DNA from: DATFKA01 sp042095835
GTDB lineage: Bacteria; Bacteroidota; Bacteroidia; Chitinophagales; Saprospiraceae
Direction: 5' to 3'
DNA length: 64,000 bases
Assembly: GCA_042095835.1 (NCBI GenBank)
Contig: JBELML010000001.1
Span: forward strand, 1-64,000
The translations under genes were made by a program, and so were the position numbers. Below, piece by piece: positions 1 to 9,137 of this stretch (within the stretch, counting starts at the first letter, position 1; every line of letters starts with the position of its first letter). The notes under the pieces were generated by a model. It saw only the letters and a program-made list of their open reading frames with translations. It did not search any database and was not told the origin of the DNA.

Positions 1-2
1 TC

Positions 3-3000
3 ACTGAGAAAATTCAGAACATCTACTACAAGAAGTTTGAGTTGAATCAACTGGCTTGGCCAGCGAACTATGACAATGTAGATTCGTCAGCATTAAGTTG
101 CAGCTTCATTTCGGTTAATCCACAAGAACTGTCGCCTGATAGTTTAGGTTATCCAACCTTAACTGATGGAACTTCAATCTTTGGAGTACACGATTACTGC
201 GACTTCTCTTATGCTTACAGTGATGAAAGATTCGAAATCTGTGAAGGTAGCTACGAGATACTACGTACTTGGAAAATCCGCGATCTATGTCAACCATTAC
301 AGGCTGGTGTGAATCCAGTAGAACACATCCAATTGATTCAAGTATTGGATGAAGATGGACCAGAGATCGAGATTCAAGACAGTATAGTGGTTTACTCAAC
401 TACACCATTCAACTGCGTAGCCAACTACGTGATTCCTGAGCCAACTGTAATTGACTCTTGCTCAAGCTACAAATGGTCAGTTAGTGTGAGCGGTGGTGCT
501 TTATTCCAGGATACATTCGGCGTCTACACGGTATACAACTTGGAAGTAGATCAAGACTACACAGTAACCTACCGTGCGAAAGATGCTTGTGGTAGATTCA
601 CTAGAGCTAGCTACCTCTTACAGGTGAGAGACCTCGTGAAACCAATAATGAAGTGTGATGACGAATTACGCGTGACACTCGTAGATGGTGATGATAAACT
701 TGGTATTAAAGGTTACGCATTAGCTACAGTTGAAGATGTAGATGAGGGTAGCTGGGATAATTGTGGACTAGTCGATATGAAAGTTCGTAGAGCAGTAGAC
801 AACAACACGGAAGCTGCTGATGACTACGAAGCTAAATATGGAACAGATTACCGCGAAGACTATATCGAAGAAACAGGGTACTCTAAATGGGATGATCTTG
901 TAGAATTCTTCTGCTCTGATACCGAAGGACCTGTTGAAGTTCAATTGAGAGGTGTTGATAAATCTGGTAATGTAAGTACTTGCTGGATGAATATCGACCT
1001 TGAAAATGGAACAAGTTCTAGAGTTGTGATTACAGAAGTAGGTGATCTGAAGATCACTTGTGATGAAGACTTCGTACCTGAAGAGCACTTCGAAATTAAT
1101 ACAGGTAACTTGACTTGTGTCGCACCAGAAATTGCTTATGAAGTAATTCCTGAAGTTGATCAGTGTGGTATTGGTAAATACATCATTGCCTTCAGCTTGA
1201 AGGATACACTAGAAAGCAAGAACGGTAGTGTGATTCTTAACGATACCATTGAGGTGGATGTCTATCCAGTACACAACTACTGGGTGAAATTCCCTGCTGA
1301 TGAAGTATACGACTGTGGTCAAGGTCTTGAAGTGAGTGGACCAGAGTTCAGTGAAGATGTTGCCTGTGATCTATTAGCTGTATCTACTACAGAAGATGAG
1401 TTCACAGCAGCTCCGAATGATCCTGATGCTTGCTACAAAATCTTCAGAACATACCGAGTGATCAACTGGTGTGAATACGATGGAGAAGCCTTGCCAGTGA
1501 TTGTATCACGCGATTGGGATGCACACAACGATAATGGAATTGTATGTAACCAAAACGCAAATCAGGAAGGAAGCTCCCCAGATGCCTTCGATGCAGGTGA
1601 GTACAACCTGAATCCATCCAAACCAGATGGTGATGGTACACCAGGAGATGAAGATATTTATGTGATCGTAGATATCAATGAGTATGCAGGAACGGGTATT
1701 GTTTACTATGACAACGATAGTGATCCTACCAATAACTCTACTGCTGATTTATTCGGCGACGACGATGTATCTGACATTGATCTAGTAGCAGGTTGGAATT
1801 CAACTGAAGTAGGTAACGGTAATGTCCGTAACGATGAAGGATACTGGTGGGCAGTTACGCTCAACAATCGCGATTGTGATGCTGCTGGTTCTACTGGTAC
1901 ATCGACTACCTCTGGATCTAGATGGGAAGATACTGACCTGACTGATGTCGGTCAAGGATCACCTGCTCAAGATGATGATGACAACCGCTACGGTAGCCAC
2001 GGATTCTGGCAGTATACACAGCATATTATCGTTTACGATGATACTGCTCCTGAGGCAACAATCATCGCTGAGGATACACCAACAATTAGCAACTTTGATT
2101 GTGCAGCCAATACTTCGATTCAGATCATAGTTACTGATCCTTGTTCTGTACAAGATATCACCGCATCTATCAAAGTGAACGGTGTACTTGAAACAGGTGC
2201 AATGCAAGTAGGAACAGATTCTGTAATTATCACGGTTGAAAAACGCCGTCAGATGGGACCACAGATTGTAGAGGTTACCTTGAACGATGGTTGTGGAAAT
2301 ACTTCTACTGTAACCGATACCTTCGAAGTATACGATGGCAAAGCTCCTGCTCCAATCTGTCAAGATGGAATAGTTGTAGAGTTGATGCCTGCTGAAGGAG
2401 GTGGTGCAATCGGAGCTGTTTGGGCAAGTGACTTTATCGCTTCACCAATCGGAGATTGTATGGGACAAAGCGATTCTCTCGTGAATGTTGGAAATGCAAT
2501 CTATCGTCCGATGATTAGCAAAGATGCTTACTCCATCTACCGTCTTGATTCTATCGAAGCAGATTCGAACTGGCAATATAGTAGTCCATTCGATGATAGC
2601 GCAGTGAGAGGTGTGAACTTCACTTGTGACGATCTCGATGGCGACGAAGGACTAGTAATGGTGAGAGTATACGCTGAAGATAAAGCTGGTAATTCAGACT
2701 TCTGTGTAGGCTATGTTAGAATCCAGGATAACATGAATGCTTGTTCTGATTCTACAAGCACTGGCGATGGAGCAATTGCTGGTCTAGTTGCAACTGAAGA
2801 TGTGAATCCAGTTGAAGATACGGAAGTACAGTTATCTGGTGCTGCATCTATGATGTACATGACGACTACCGAAGGGGACTACGGATTCGTTAACCTTGCA
2901 GAAGGTAATGATTACACCGTTACTCCTCGTAATGATCTAGACCATAGAAATGGCGTATCTACCTTTGACTTGATCTTGATCCAGAAGCACATCTTGGGTA

Positions 3001-3986
3001 ACCAATTATTGGATAGCCCATACAAATTGATTGCTGCGGATGCGAACAACTCTAAGACGGTAAGTACACTTGACTTGATCCAGATCCGTAAGTTGATCTT
3101 GAATATCGATACCGAATTCTCGAAAAACACAAGTTGGAGATTCGTTGATGCAGATTATGTCTTCCCAGATCCATTGAACCCATGGTCTGAAGGCTTCCCT
3201 GAGATCAGAAACGTCAACAACTTGGAAGGAACCGAGGTAGCCAACTTTACAGCTGTTAAGATTGGTGATATCAACGGGTCTGCTAGAGCGAATTCTGCAC
3301 AACTGTTGTCACAGCGTAATGTGGTTGATGTATTAGAAATCACCACTGCTGAAGTCGAAATGAAGCAAGGTAATACTTACCGAGTGAGCTTCAGAGGAGA
3401 CCTTGATAATATCGCTGGGTACCAGTTCACGATGGACTTTGATCAGAGCAAAGTGAGTATCGTAGATGTGAAAGAAGGAATTGCAAAAGCTAATAACTTC
3501 GGTGTCTTCAAAGAAGAAGGAATTATTACGACTTCCTTCCACAGAAGTGCTGCCGAAGAAATCAGTGGCGAGATGTTGTTCCACTTGACACTACGTGCCA
3601 ATGCAGATGCGAAATTGAGTGAAGCTATCGGCATAAGCTCAAGATTAACCGAAGCGGAAGCTTACGACTTGAACGATGAAGACATGGCTGTTGCGCTCCT
3701 CGTCGGAGATGTAGACACTAGATTGGAGAATGCATTGTATCAAAACATGCCTAACCCATTCAGCGCCGAGACTTTGATCAGCTTCAAGTTAGCCGAAGCC
3801 AATGAAGGTATTATAGAAATTAAAGATATCAGAGGTAGAACAATCTTATTGAAAGAAGGAGACTTCGCTAGAGGTTACAATGAGATAAGATTGAGAGCCA
3901 ACGAATTGCCAGCAGGTGGCGTATACTTCTATACACTACATGCAGGTGACTTTACCGCAACAAGAAAAATGATTCTTACGAAATAG
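3..3986 (+). CDS. Large T9SS-secreted surface protein with dockerin-like and cohesin-like domains, 5' partial
   Basis: The reading frame is open from base 3, so the true start lies upstream of the window; 1327 residues are visible. The first ~900 residues are Cys/Asp-rich adhesin-like sequence that I cannot assign. Near 2930-3290 there is a dockerin-like pair of calcium-loop repeats (GVSTFDLILIQKHILG, then VSTLDLIQIRKLIL, closing with KIGDINGS). It is followed at ~3320-3710 by a cohesin-like beta domain containing GYQFTMDFDQSKVSIVDV. The last ~85 residues (YQNMPNPFSAETLISF to TRKMILTK) are a typical T9SS type A C-terminal sorting domain, so the protein should be exported and attached to the cell surface. 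Function is unknown; adhesion or matrix structure is inference. Two hairpins follow the stop. Confidence 0.8.
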   Translation, partial: TEKIQNIYYKKFELNQLAWPANYDNVDSSALSCSFISVNPQELSPDSLGYPTLTDGTSIFGVHDYCDFSYAYSDERFEICEGSYEILRTWKIRDLCQPLQAGVNPVEHIQLIQVLDEDGPEIEIQDSIVVYSTTPFNCVANYVIPEPTVIDSCSSYKWSVSVSGGALFQDTFGVYTVYNLEVDQDYTVTYRAKDACGRFTRASYLLQVRDLVKPIMKCDDELRVTLVDGDDKLGIKGYALATVEDVDEGSWDNCGLVDMKVRRAVDNNTEAADDYEAKYGTDYREDYIEETGYSKWDDLVEFFCSDTEGPVEVQLRGVDKSGNVSTCWMNIDLENGTSSRVVITEVGDLKITCDEDFVPEEHFEINTGNLTCVAPEIAYEVIPEVDQCGIGKYIIAFSLKDTLESKNGSVILNDTIEVDVYPVHNYWVKFPADEVYDCGQGLEVSGPEFSEDVACDLLAVSTTEDEFTAAPNDPDACYKIFRTYRVINWCEYDGEALPVIVSRDWDAHNDNGIVCNQNANQEGSSPDAFDAGEYNLNPSKPDGDGTPGDEDIYVIVDINEYAGTGIVYYDNDSDPTNNSTADLFGDDDVSDIDLVAGWNSTEVGNGNVRNDEGYWWAVTLNNRDCDAAGSTGTSTTSGSRWEDTDLTDVGQGSPAQDDDDNRYGSHGFWQYTQHIIVYDDTAPEATIIAEDTPTISNFDCAANTSIQIIVTDPCSVQDITASIKVNGVLETGAMQVGTDSVIITVEKRRQMGPQIVEVTLNDGCGNTSTVTDTFEVYDGKAPAPICQDGIVVELMPAEGGGAIGAVWASDFIASPIGDCMGQSDSLVNVGNAIYRPMISKDAYSIYRLDSIEADSNWQYSSPFDDSAVRGVNFTCDDLDGDEGLVMVRVYAEDKAGNSDFCVGYVRIQDNMNACSDSTSTGDGAIAGLVATEDVNPVEDTEVQLSGAASMMYMTTTEGDYGFVNLAEGNDYTVTPRNDLDHRNGVSTFDLILIQKHILGNQLLDSPYKLIAADANNSKTVSTLDLIQIRKLILNIDTEFSKNTSWRFVDADYVFPDPLNPWSEGFPEIRNVNNLEGTEVANFTAVKIGDINGSARANSAQLLSQRNVVDVLEITTAEVEMKQGNTYRVSFRGDLDNIAGYQFTMDFDQSKVSIVDVKEGIAKANNFGVFKEEGIITTSFHRSAAEEISGEMLFHLTLRANADAKLSEAIGISSRLTEAEAYDLNDEDMAVALLVGDVDTRLENALYQNMPNPFSAETLISFKLAEANEGIIEIKDIRGRTILLKEGDFARGYNEIRLRANELPAGGVYFYTLHAGDFTATRKMILTK

Positions 3987-4000
3987 TAATTAACTGAATT

Positions 4001-4018
4001 GGACTGCGCAAGCAGTCC
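4001..4018. terminator. Short perfect hairpin with GCAA loop after the stop codon
   Basis: GGACTGC-GCAA-GCAGTCC forms a 7-bp perfect stem with a GNRA tetraloop 15 bases after the stop. There is no T-run directly behind it, so it may stabilise the 3' end or assist the stronger terminator just downstream. Confidence 0.5.
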
Positions 4019-4026
4019 TCCATTTT

Positions 4027-4064
4027 GGCCAGAAACGTTCTTTGAGAATGTTTCTGGCCTTTTT
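4027..4064 (+). terminator. Intrinsic terminator of the large T9SS gene
   Basis: GGCCAGAAACGTTCT pairs with AGAATGTTTCTGGCC (15 bp, one G-T pair) around a 3-nt loop and runs into TTTTT. It is a strong plus-strand Rho-independent terminator. Confidence 0.85.
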
Positions 4065-4146
4065 GTTGGGGCCTTTTACAACTGCCAATCGAGGCTTAAA
4101 TGTTTTTTAACATTTACAGATCATGGATTTTCGAGCTGAGACGATC

Positions 4147-4178
4147 TTATTGGTGTAATCAAAATTTCACACCAATAA
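4147..4178. promoter_or_regulatory. 10-bp inverted repeat just ahead of a secreted-protein gene
   Basis: TTATTGGTGT and ACACCAATAA are perfect inverted arms separated by 12 bases and end 11 bases before the ATG at 4190. The hairpin could shape the 5' leader or be a protein-binding dyad; the sequence does not decide. Confidence 0.4.
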
Positions 4179-4189
4179 ATATCAGAACC

Positions 4190-4891
4190 ATGAAAACCAT
4201 CCAATTCATCGCTTGTCTTTCCCTTTTTTTCCTTTTTACTATCTCTCCCTCCAATGTAATTGCTCAGACCTGTGAAAAGGTGATCAAGTCTCGTACGGGT
4301 ACGGTTTATGCTGGCGGTCCCGCAAGAACTACCTTTACACCTAATGAAAGCGTGGTAACTATCGAAATCCGAAAGAAAAGCGGCCGAGCTCAAACCACCG
4401 TTAACTTTTATATAGATGGGCAATTGCAATTAAATAAAACCCTGACCTTTCAAAATGGAAATTATACCGATACCCAATCAAGTACGCTCCGAAATGTCAG
4501 AGGTAGAGAAGTACGGGTAGATATCGTCAATCAATCTGTAGCTAATAAATTCGAGTACTCCCTAAAAGCTAGAGTACAAACCCTTTGGTTGGGTAGTGGA
4601 AAAGGGAATATCTATGGACAAGATAAAAAGACCTTTACCCTTTCAGTTGCCTGTCAAAATGATGCTAGGATCACCATACAAAGAACTGGCGGAAAAGCCA
4701 AAGCAATTATCAATGTATACACACTCAGCGGACGATCTCTAAATAATGGAGGGACCGTCATGAATAGAAACCAAAGTAGCATACGTATACCAATTTCTGG
4801 GATTAGAAATCAGCGGATTCGAGTAGAGGTTAAAAATGTCTCGGTAGCCAATTGGCTGAAGTTTTCAATGGATGCAAGGAATATCAATTAA
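4190..4891 (+). CDS. Secreted protein of unknown function with two internal repeats
   Basis: I chose the ATG at 4190 because it gives a clear signal peptide (MKTIQFIACLSLFFLFTI... ending near VIAQ|TC); the frame is open further upstream but that would bury it. The mature part (~205 residues) consists of two related ~95-residue beta-rich halves. Each has a strand such as TVNFYIDGQ or IINVYTLSG and ends in a similar phrase (VDIVNQSVANKFEYSLKAR versus VEVKNVSVANWLKFSMDAR), pointing to an internal duplication. It has no sorting domain, lipobox or catalytic motif that I recognise, so it is probably periplasmic or outer-surface. It is convergent with the glycosyltransferase gene. Confidence 0.7.
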   Translation: MKTIQFIACLSLFFLFTISPSNVIAQTCEKVIKSRTGTVYAGGPARTTFTPNESVVTIEIRKKSGRAQTTVNFYIDGQLQLNKTLTFQNGNYTDTQSSTLRNVRGREVRVDIVNQSVANKFEYSLKARVQTLWLGSGKGNIYGQDKKTFTLSVACQNDARITIQRTGGKAKAIINVYTLSGRSLNNGGTVMNRNQSSIRIPISGIRNQRIRVEVKNVSVANWLKFSMDARNIN

Positions 4892-4919
4892 AAATTCCTT
4901 TGAACCCTCGGTACTCTAG

Positions 4920-4945
4920 TAGCAGAATAGTAATCTATTCTGCTA
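4920..4945. terminator. Hairpin shared by two convergent genes
   Basis: TAGCAGAATAG-taat-CTATTCTGCTA is a perfect 11-bp stem with a 4-nt loop. It overlaps the last codons and stop of the minus-strand gene ending at 4935 and lies 29 bases past the plus-strand stop at 4891. Only a short T-run follows on the plus side. Confidence 0.6.
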
Positions 4946-6518
4946 TTTGTATTAGTGCGATGGGTTTTTGATCATAAGTATACCGTTCTAATACCTGGGC
5001 CTTTGGTGGAATCTGGTCCTGACTTATGATATAGAAGGTAGAAGACTGAAAAGCAGGATTGATCTCAGACTTGATGGCCTCTTTTCTCAAACGGTTGAGA
5101 TAATAGGTACTGGTGTAGGAGAAAATTTTCTCATCCCCAACTATTAGAAGTGGCGCATCTTGCGTGAAATCATGAAACCTTTTGGCCATCTCTTTATTTT
5201 CTTGCGCTCCACTTTGATAAGCCCTTTGGGGCAAAACCGTCAAGTCAAAAGCAATTCTAGCCACACCAAAACTTAAAATTAGCAACAGCATTCTCAAAGA
5301 AGGATTAAAATAAAATAATCCCGCAATCAGACTAAAACCAATAAATAGAGCAATAGAAAGAATTAATCGATAGGGGAGAAAATCAAGATCTGGAACAAAA
5401 TAGAGTCCAATAGCAGCAAGAGTGAAAACAAAAATAGGAACCCCAATAAGGATATCCTTAAGCTTTTTCTGCCATTGTTTTGAGCTTTCTTTATTGGCTT
5501 GCCACACTAGGACCAACAAAAATATTCCAAAAGGCAGTAGCATATAAATGTATCGCATCCGTGTACCTGGAGACAACCAATATGGAATTAAATTCCCCAA
5601 CAACATCAAGCCACAAAAAACGGCAAGCTCATGCTTGAGAAGCTGTTGCCCTATTTTTCTTTTTATCATAAAAGGGAATAAGAAAAGTGCAGGAAGAAGC
5701 TGTGTCAAAACCTCAAAGGGAAAGGTAAGCAGGTGGAAGATAAATTTCAGCGAAGAATTTTCTGCTGCAGTGCGTTGACTTGACTCAGACCATAGGTTAG
5801 TTAAAAAGGGTCGAGGATCAGAATGCTGACTATAGATGTAAAAATAGCCTCCGACGAGTAAACCAAAGATTGTGATGCCGGCAAAATGAGCAGGATGAAA
5901 AAGCTTCTTAAATTTCCTTTTCCATAGAAAGAAAATAAAAAGGGACCAAGCAGCAAAAATGAAAGCAGGGATACCTTTACATAAAAAAGCAAACCCTGCT
6001 AAGCTATATACTGTGGGGAAAAGTGCCCACCATTTTTCTTGTTGTGCAAAGTGATATATACTGATGATACCCAAAAATATCAGCAAGGAGAAAAAGATAT
6101 CAATCTCCGCTAAAGTGGAGAAATAGAACAAAAGGCCCCCATTGACCAACCATAGAAATGCCGTATACCGTGCAATGATTTCTGTGCTATATTTTCTGAA
6201 AAAGAGATAAATACTGGCTCCCATTAATAGATGAGACAGTACCGTTGGCAGACGCATTGCCCACTCACTAAAGCCACCAAAAAGGCTGGCAGAAAGCATC
6301 AAAATCCAATTAAAAAAAGGAGGTTTATTATAATACAACTGCCCCCAAAGCGTAGGAACATACCAATTGCCATTTTGGTACATCTCCATACTGATGAAAG
6401 CCCTTCGGGGCTCTTCTAGATACAGAGGTTGAACGCCCAGGTTGAGAAATAAGCTAATCAGGATGGTCAAAATACTTAGTAACCACAAGGTTTTTTCATA
6501 CTTTGGGTGCAGAATCAT
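4935..6518 (-). CDS. ArnT/PMT-like GT39-family membrane glycosyltransferase
   Basis: This 527-residue protein has many hydrophobic segments over residues ~10-430 and a short soluble C-terminal part. The N-terminal periplasmic loop after the first membrane segment carries the acidic EEPRR stretch and later YYNKPPFFNW; this acidic residue plus YxxKPP pattern is typical of lipid-linked-sugar transferases of the GT39/ArnT type. KGIPA at ~185 is also characteristic. These enzymes move a sugar from an undecaprenyl-phosphate donor to lipid A or protein at the outer face of the inner membrane; the acceptor here cannot be told. It is a single gene on the minus strand. Confidence 0.75.
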   Translation of the reverse strand: MILHPKYEKTLWLLSILTILISLFLNLGVQPLYLEEPRRAFISMEMYQNGNWYVPTLWGQLYYNKPPFFNWILMLSASLFGGFSEWAMRLPTVLSHLLMGASIYLFFRKYSTEIIARYTAFLWLVNGGLLFYFSTLAEIDIFFSLLIFLGIISIYHFAQQEKWWALFPTVYSLAGFAFLCKGIPAFIFAAWSLFIFFLWKRKFKKLFHPAHFAGITIFGLLVGGYFYIYSQHSDPRPFLTNLWSESSQRTAAENSSLKFIFHLLTFPFEVLTQLLPALFLFPFMIKRKIGQQLLKHELAVFCGLMLLGNLIPYWLSPGTRMRYIYMLLPFGIFLLVLVWQANKESSKQWQKKLKDILIGVPIFVFTLAAIGLYFVPDLDFLPYRLILSIALFIGFSLIAGLFYFNPSLRMLLLILSFGVARIAFDLTVLPQRAYQSGAQENKEMAKRFHDFTQDAPLLIVGDEKIFSYTSTYYLNRLRKEAIKSEINPAFQSSTFYIISQDQIPPKAQVLERYTYDQKPIALIQIAE

Positions 6519-6647
6519 ATCAGGTGATTTGATTGTCGCTAAGTTGAGGAAAAAACTTAAATATTAGGACTCTTGCAGCCTGTTTTGCGAGAGGAACTAG
6601 AATATATTATTGAATAAATTAATTCAACTCAAAAAAACTAAATCATT

Positions 6648-7043
6648 ATGGCTATTAAAAATTCAGTAGATATCGCATTATTGCTCCTTCGGCTGACTTT
6701 TGGAGGATTGATGATCTATGGACATGGTTGGGGTAAAATGCTTCGACTTTTTGGTGATGGAGAAATCAGGTTTGCAGACCCCTTTGGTTTGGGCCCAGTA
6801 GCCTCTTTAGCTTTAGCTGTTTTTGCCGAAGTCTTATGTGCTTTCTTGATTACAATCGGATTATTCACTAGGTGGGCCGTCATTCCTCTCATTGTCACCA
6901 TGCTCGTTGCTTTCTTGGTCGTACATATTGATGATCCATTCAACAAAATGGAGAAAGCATTGCTTTACCTAATACCTTATGTGGCAATCTGGTTGGCAGG
7001 TCCAGGGAAATATTCCATAGATCAACTATTTTTAAAGAAATAA
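6648..7043 (+). CDS. DoxX-family small integral membrane protein
   Basis: This 131-residue protein has four predicted membrane segments. The N-terminal ALLLLRLTFGGLMIYGHGWGK and the later GLFTRWAVIPLIVTML are the usual DoxX family pattern. DoxX proteins sit in the inner membrane; in some bacteria they act with redox or thiol-stress proteins, but for this branch the role is not established. It is preceded by an AT-rich spacer that contains TATTATTG, a near match to the Bacteroidota -7 box. The next gene encodes an ApbE flavin transferase 112 bases downstream, possibly in the same transcript. Confidence 0.8.
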   Translation: MAIKNSVDIALLLLRLTFGGLMIYGHGWGKMLRLFGDGEIRFADPFGLGPVASLALAVFAEVLCAFLITIGLFTRWAVIPLIVTMLVAFLVVHIDDPFNKMEKALLYLIPYVAIWLAGPGKYSIDQLFLKK

Positions 7044-7155
7044 AATACTTAGACGGGTACTTTGGTCGATGGTGTTTTGAATGGCCTATGCTAGTGTATC
7101 GCTAAATAAATCCATCCATCCCACAGACTTGGTCTAGAAATAAGAAATCAATGAT

Positions 7156-8220
7156 ATGCAGGTGTGGCGATTGTTTCTGCTCCTCTTTTTATCCAGTTTA
7201 ATGTATGCCTGTCAGGTGGCTCCTCCTGAAGCAAAGGTGAGGAATTATCAAGAACTATTTGGTAAAACGATGGGGACTACCTATTCTATTAAATATTATG
7301 ATGCCCAAGAGCGCAATCTCCAGGGCTTAATTGACAGTGCTTTTTATTTGTATAATCTGGAGGTCTCTACCTATATACCTAGCTCTACAATTTCTCAGTT
7401 TAATCAATCTGAAAGAGGTATTGCCCTTAGTTACCAAGCAGAGACAGGCGTAAGCGAAAATAACCAATACTTTGTTGCCAACTTTAAACGGGGACAGGAG
7501 ATCAGCACGATAACCGAGGCTGCTTTTCAGCCCACGATCATGCCTTTGGTCAATTATTGGGGCTTTGGGTATACCGAAAAGCGAGCCGTGACAAGTGTAG
7601 ACAGCCTTAAAGTTGATACTTTATTGTCTTTTATTGGATTGGATAAAATCCAAATGACAGAAGACTCCTTGATCAAAATGAATCCCGAAGTACAACTCGA
7701 TTTTAGTGGAATCGCCAAAGGCTATGGAGCTGATCTTATTGCTGCTTTGCTGGAGGAAAGAGAGATCAAAGACTACTTTATTGAGATAGGTGGAGATGTA
7801 TTGGCGAAAGGCCTCAGTCCAAGAGGTGATGATTGGGTTTTCGGAATCACAGTGCCTTTACCTGAAGCTGGGCTGATGGAATTCATGACCACGGCTCCCT
7901 TAAAAAATAAAGCTGTCGCTACTTCGGGAAATTATCGCATCTACTTTGAGGTAGAAGGTGAAAAATATGGACATACCATTAATCCTTATACCGGTTTCCC
8001 GGAAAAGAATAGCTTGCTAAGTGTATCTGCTTTTGCAAAAGATGCAGCCTCTGCCGATGCTTTCGCTACCGCCTGCATGGTCATGGGATACGAGAAAGCT
8101 AGCCAATTAGCTGAGGCGAACGCCGAGTTAGAAGCTTATTTTATCGTAGGTATGCCGGATGGTACCATGAAAACCTATTTTTCCTCAGGTCTAAGCGACG
8201 TTTTTGAAAAAGACCAATAG
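7156..8220 (+). CDS. apbE: FAD:protein FMN transferase (ApbE), lipoprotein
   Basis: The 354-residue product begins with a lipoprotein signal (LSSLMYAC, lipidated Cys at residue 19). Family landmarks in order are GKTMGTTYSIKYY, YIPSSTISQFNQ, PTIMPLVNYWGFG, DFSGIAKGYGADLI, FIEIGGDV, SGNYRIYFE, HTINPYTGFP and DAASADAFATACMVMG. ApbE enzymes attach FMN covalently to threonine residues of exported flavoproteins such as Nqr and Rnf subunits, using FAD and Mg2+. The length and all motifs are normal. No Nqr or Rnf gene lies in this window, so its substrate is elsewhere. Confidence 0.93.
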   Translation: MQVWRLFLLLFLSSLMYACQVAPPEAKVRNYQELFGKTMGTTYSIKYYDAQERNLQGLIDSAFYLYNLEVSTYIPSSTISQFNQSERGIALSYQAETGVSENNQYFVANFKRGQEISTITEAAFQPTIMPLVNYWGFGYTEKRAVTSVDSLKVDTLLSFIGLDKIQMTEDSLIKMNPEVQLDFSGIAKGYGADLIAALLEEREIKDYFIEIGGDVLAKGLSPRGDDWVFGITVPLPEAGLMEFMTTAPLKNKAVATSGNYRIYFEVEGEKYGHTINPYTGFPEKNSLLSVSAFAKDAASADAFATACMVMGYEKASQLAEANAELEAYFIVGMPDGTMKTYFSSGLSDVFEKDQ

Positions 8221-8229
8221 AAGCAACAC

Positions 8230-8304
8230 TACTGACAAAGTATTCTAAGGTTTTCGTCAGTAATTTCATGATTATTCATCTACCGTAGCTTTAGCGTAGG
8301 TAGA
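8230..8304. other. Two short inverted repeats between apbE and the exonuclease gene
   Basis: TACTGAC (8230-8236) pairs with GTCAGTA (8256-8262), and TCTACC (8279-8284) with GGTAGA (8299-8304). Neither is followed by a convincing T-run. They may separate the two transcripts. Confidence 0.3.
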
Positions 8305-8324
8305 CAATATTAACCAAACCATTG

Positions 8325-9137
8325 ATGGATTTAAATTTAGAACGCGACCTCGTTTTTTTTGACCTTGAAGCTACCGGACTGAATGTGGTTAAAGACCGTA
8401 TAGTCCAAATTGCTATGATAAAGTATTCCAAAAAAGGAAAACCACCTGTAGAGTTCTCTATGTTGATCAACCCCGGTATTCCCATTTCTCAGGAAGCGAT
8501 GGAAGTACACGGGATCACGCCGAAAGATGTGGCGAATAAGCCCACTTTCCACCAAGTAGCGGATAAGATTCTTGAGTTTATTGGTCATGCAGATTTAGCA
8601 GGCTATAATTCTAATCGATTTGATATACCCATGCTTTTGGAGGAGTTTGCTAGGGTAGGGATGGAGCTAGATATGTCCCGAAGAAAAACCCTGGATATGC
8701 AGCGTATTTTCTATAAAATGGAACCCCGAACCCTGGGTGCTGCTTATAAATTCTATTGCGGTAAAAAGATGGAAAACGCCCATGATGCTTTGGTTGATGT
8801 ACGCGCAACAGCTGAAGTTTTTATGGGGCAACTCGAAATGTACAAAGATGTCGATTACGAAGATGCAGACGGCAATATCATTGAAAAGCCGATCAGAAAC
8901 GATATGAAGGCCATCCATGAATTCACCAATGACAACCGCTTTCTAGATGCCACTCAGAGACTCAAATACAATAGCGAAGGAGTAGCTGTTTTTAATTTTG
9001 GGAAATATGCAGGTCAAGCTGTCGTTGAAGTATTGAAAAAGGATAAACCTTACTATACATGGATCATGACCAAAGATTTTTCATCTCAGGTCAAACAGAT
9101 CATTAAGCAGTTGGTGAAAGAGAATGAGAAAAAATAA
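8325..9137 (+). CDS. DEDDh-family 3'-5' exonuclease (DnaQ/ExoX-like)
   Basis: The ATG at 8325 is preferred over the adjoining TTG. The 270-residue protein has the exonuclease core: ExoI VFFDLEATGL at ~10, ExoII ADLAGYNSNRFDIPML at ~85, and ExoIII HDALVDVRATAEVF at ~150, which gives the four acidic metal ligands plus His. The C-terminal 60 residues (FNFGKYAGQAVVEVL...YTWIM) form the small domain seen after ExoX-type exonucleases. Role: single-strand 3' trimming in replication or repair. Its last 14 bases overlap the start of the first MbnP gene, so the following operon may be translationally coupled to it. Confidence 0.88.
   Translation: MDLNLERDLVFFDLEATGLNVVKDRIVQIAMIKYSKKGKPPVEFSMLINPGIPISQEAMEVHGITPKDVANKPTFHQVADKILEFIGHADLAGYNSNRFDIPMLLEEFARVGMELDMSRRKTLDMQRIFYKMEPRTLGAAYKFYCGKKMENAHDALVDVRATAEVFMGQLEMYKDVDYEDADGNIIEKPIRNDMKAIHEFTNDNRFLDATQRLKYNSEGVAVFNFGKYAGQAVVEVLKKDKPYYTWIMTKDFSSQVKQIIKQLVKENEKK

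Noticed and set aside
6584..6612. Promoter for the DoxX gene (TTTG ... TATTATTG)
   Set aside because: The 17-base spacer is shorter than the usual 19-21 and the -7 box has a mismatch, so it was noted but not listed as a separate feature.
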